Below, piece by piece: positions 5,175 through 6,088 of a stretch of DNA of 6,088 nucleotides (the stretch's first letter is position 1; every line of letters begins with the position of its first letter). Location of the stretch: NCBI GenBank assembly GCA_009787435.1, contig WRFW01000122.1, positions 1 to 6,088 of the forward strand, written 5' to 3'. Below the pieces are notes generated by a model that did no database searches, was not told the origin of the DNA, and saw only the letters and a program-made list of their open reading frames with translations. Source of the stretch: Defluviitaleaceae bacterium. Lineage in GTDB: Bacteria; Bacillota; Clostridia; Lachnospirales; UBA5962. The position numbers were made by a program, and so were the translations under genes.

Positions 5175-5897
5175 CTATTTAGCTGCTCCTTTAATTACTT
5201 CAGAAAATTCAGCAGTTAAACTTGCACCACCAACTAGCCCGCCGTCTATATTAGGCATACTAAATAATTCTTTAGCATTTTTCATATTTACACTGCCACC
5301 ATATAAAATTCTAACAGTTTCAGAAGCTTCTTTAGAATAAAGCTCAGAAATTAACTTGCGAAGCTGCAAACAGACTTCTTCTGCTTGCTCTGAAGTGGCA
5401 GTTTTACCAGTTCCAATAGCCCAAACTGGCTCATATGCTATTATTACTTTTTTAGCATCTTCTTCTGAAACTTCTTTAAAGCCTATTTTAATTTGCTCTG
5501 AAATAACTTCAAAAGTTATATTTTTTTCACGCTCTTCTAAAGTTTCACCTACACAAAATATAGGAATTAAATCTTCTTTAAGGGCAAATTTAACTTTTTC
5601 ATTTATAAACTCGTTAGTTTCACCAAAAATAGCTCTTCTTTCTGAATGGCCTATTAAAACATAGCTAGCCCCTGCATCTTTAATCATACTAGCACTAATT
5701 TCACCAGTGAAAGCTCCGCTTTCTGCAGGGTAAAAATTTTGAGCCCCTAAATTAAAGCCACCCTCTTTAAGGTGTCTATTAACACCTATATGTGTAAAAG
5801 GAACAAATAAAATTACATCTACATCTTCATTTGGGCTTAACTCAAAAAGGTTAGCCAAATTCATTTTCCAATTTCCCGCTACTAATTTTTTACGCAC
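5175..5897 (-). CDS. tpiA: triosephosphate isomerase, with a shortened first helix region
   Basis: This cytoplasmic TIM-barrel enzyme interconverts dihydroxyacetone phosphate and glyceraldehyde 3-phosphate. I place the start at GTG 5897, giving 240 residues starting (M)RKKLVAGNWKMN, because AGGAG (5914-5910) lies 12 bases upstream and the family normally begins this way. The ATG at 5948 in the same frame would add 17 residues lacking family similarity and would overlap the upstream small gene by more than 40 bases. Active-site residues are present: N9 and K11 (GNWKMN), H84 (IGHSERR), E156 (AYEPVWAIGTGK, with the phosphate-gripping loop), and GGS 200-202. Between KMN and the second strand (ILFVPF) there are about ten residues fewer than usual, so helix 1 is shortened; the chain is correspondingly shorter than the usual 250. 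The ribosome binding site lies in the end of the preceding 43-residue gene. Confidence 0.95.
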   Translation of the reverse strand: MRKKLVAGNWKMNLANLFELSPNEDVDVILFVPFTHIGVNRHLKEGGFNLGAQNFYPAESGAFTGEISASMIKDAGASYVLIGHSERRAIFGETNEFINEKVKFALKEDLIPIFCVGETLEEREKNITFEVISEQIKIGFKEVSEEDAKKVIIAYEPVWAIGTGKTATSEQAEEVCLQLRKLISELYSKEASETVRILYGGSVNMKNAKELFSMPNIDGGLVGGASLTAEFSEVIKGAAK

Positions 5898-5904
5898 TTT
5901 TAGT

Positions 5905-6036
5905 TCATTCTCCTTTCTTAGATTTAGCTTCTTCAAGTAAGATTTCATTTATTTTGGCGAGTTCTTCAATTTTGCCTAGCTTTAAAAGCTCTTGTCTTAA
6001 CAAATATATCTCAAGATTTTCTAACCTTGTAGCCAT
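5905..6036 (-). CDS. 43-residue helical small protein upstream of tpiA
   Basis: The ORF begins MATRLENLEIYLLRQELLKL and ends EEAKSKKGE. It is almost entirely predicted helix with regularly spaced Leu/Ile (L5, L8, Y11, L12, L16, L17, L19, I22, L25, I28, I31, L32), suggesting an amphipathic helix or helical hairpin. It has no Cys, signal peptide or membrane span. AGGTG (6046-6042) sits 5 bases before the ATG and overlaps the TAG stop of the preceding gene. Seven bases separate its stop from the tpiA GTG, and its last codons contain the tpiA ribosome binding site, so translating it probably helps expose tpiA. It shares general character and placement with the 55-residue protein after eno but no clear sequence identity. 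It may act as a coupling leader, as a protein partner, or both. Function unknown. Confidence 0.75.
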   Translation of the reverse strand: MATRLENLEIYLLRQELLKLGKIEELAKINEILLEEAKSKKGE

Positions 6037-6044
6037 TTTATCAC

Positions 6045-6088
6045 CTATTTCCCGGCATTTTCTTTTATCATTTGTTCTGCAATTTGTT
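6045..6088 (-). CDS. C-terminal end of an unidentified gene of the glycolytic operon
   Basis: The open frame entering from the right edge ends QIAEQMIKENAGK at a TAG (6047-6045). It is followed after 8 bases by the 43-residue gene, whose ribosome binding site overlaps this stop. The residues look helical and do not resemble the usual C-termini of phosphoglycerate kinase or glyceraldehyde-3-phosphate dehydrogenase, which are the expected neighbours. It could be another small helical protein of the kind interleaved in this operon, but thirteen residues are too few to identify it. Confidence 0.5.
   Translation of the reverse strand, partial: QIAEQMIKENAGK

Noticed and set aside
5098..5664. Plus-strand open frames (80 and 102 codons) opposite gpmI and tpiA
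   Set aside because: They are antisense to conserved enzyme genes and explained by codon bias of the real frame.
5898..5948. Upstream ATG start for tpiA that would add 17 residues
   Set aside because: The extra residues have no counterpart in the family, it overlaps the 43-residue gene, and the GTG at 5897 with AGGAG upstream gives the normal N-terminus.
1..6088. CRISPR arrays, tRNA or rRNA genes, insertion sequences, prophage attachment sites
   Set aside because: I saw no regularly spaced repeats, cloverleaf-like or rRNA-like segments, transposase frames or paired terminal repeats.

Overview
The window is AT-rich DNA, most likely from a low-GC member of the Bacillota. The glycolytic gene order (tpiA-gpmI-eno), strong GGAGG-type ribosome binding sites and the enolase N-terminus (MKGFLEI) fit a clostridium-like organism. 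The genus cannot be fixed from the sequence alone. All substantial genes lie on the minus strand; one very short gene lies on the plus strand.

Right half (about 2011-6088, read right to left): a tightly packed lower-glycolysis operon. It holds the tail of an unidentified gene, a 43-residue helical small protein, triosephosphate isomerase, cofactor-independent phosphoglycerate mutase, a decayed small gene, enolase, and a 55-residue small protein. Stops and starts abut or lie within about 10 bases of each other, and several Shine-Dalgarno sequences sit inside the preceding gene, so translational coupling is likely. The decayed gene between gpmI and eno is a recognisable paralogue of the 55-residue gene after eno. 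Its start reads ACG and its fourth codon is TAA. Its 3' end carries a promoter-like TTGAAA-17-TATAAC sequence just ahead of eno.

Left half (about 87-2000): a compact unit that looks like a peptide-sensing (quorum-sensing) module. It contains an RNPP/Rgg-like regulator (N-terminal helix-turn-helix, C-terminal TPR-like helices), a 19-residue plus-strand ORF with a near-perfect ribosome binding site that converges on and overlaps the regulator's 3' end, and a divergently transcribed secreted protein of 178 residues with a signal peptide and a possible SH3b-like domain. Between the peptide gene and the secreted-protein gene lies a perfect 30-bp palindrome. A TGT-TACAAT box (plus) and a TGT-TATAAT box (minus) sit at exactly the same distance from its centre. 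The simplest reading is that the regulator with its peptide binds this palindrome and switches on both genes in opposite directions. The peptide-regulator pairing and the function of the secreted protein are inferences.

At the far left, past the terminator of the secreted-protein gene, a promoter and ribosome binding site introduce a further minus-strand gene of which only three codons are present.
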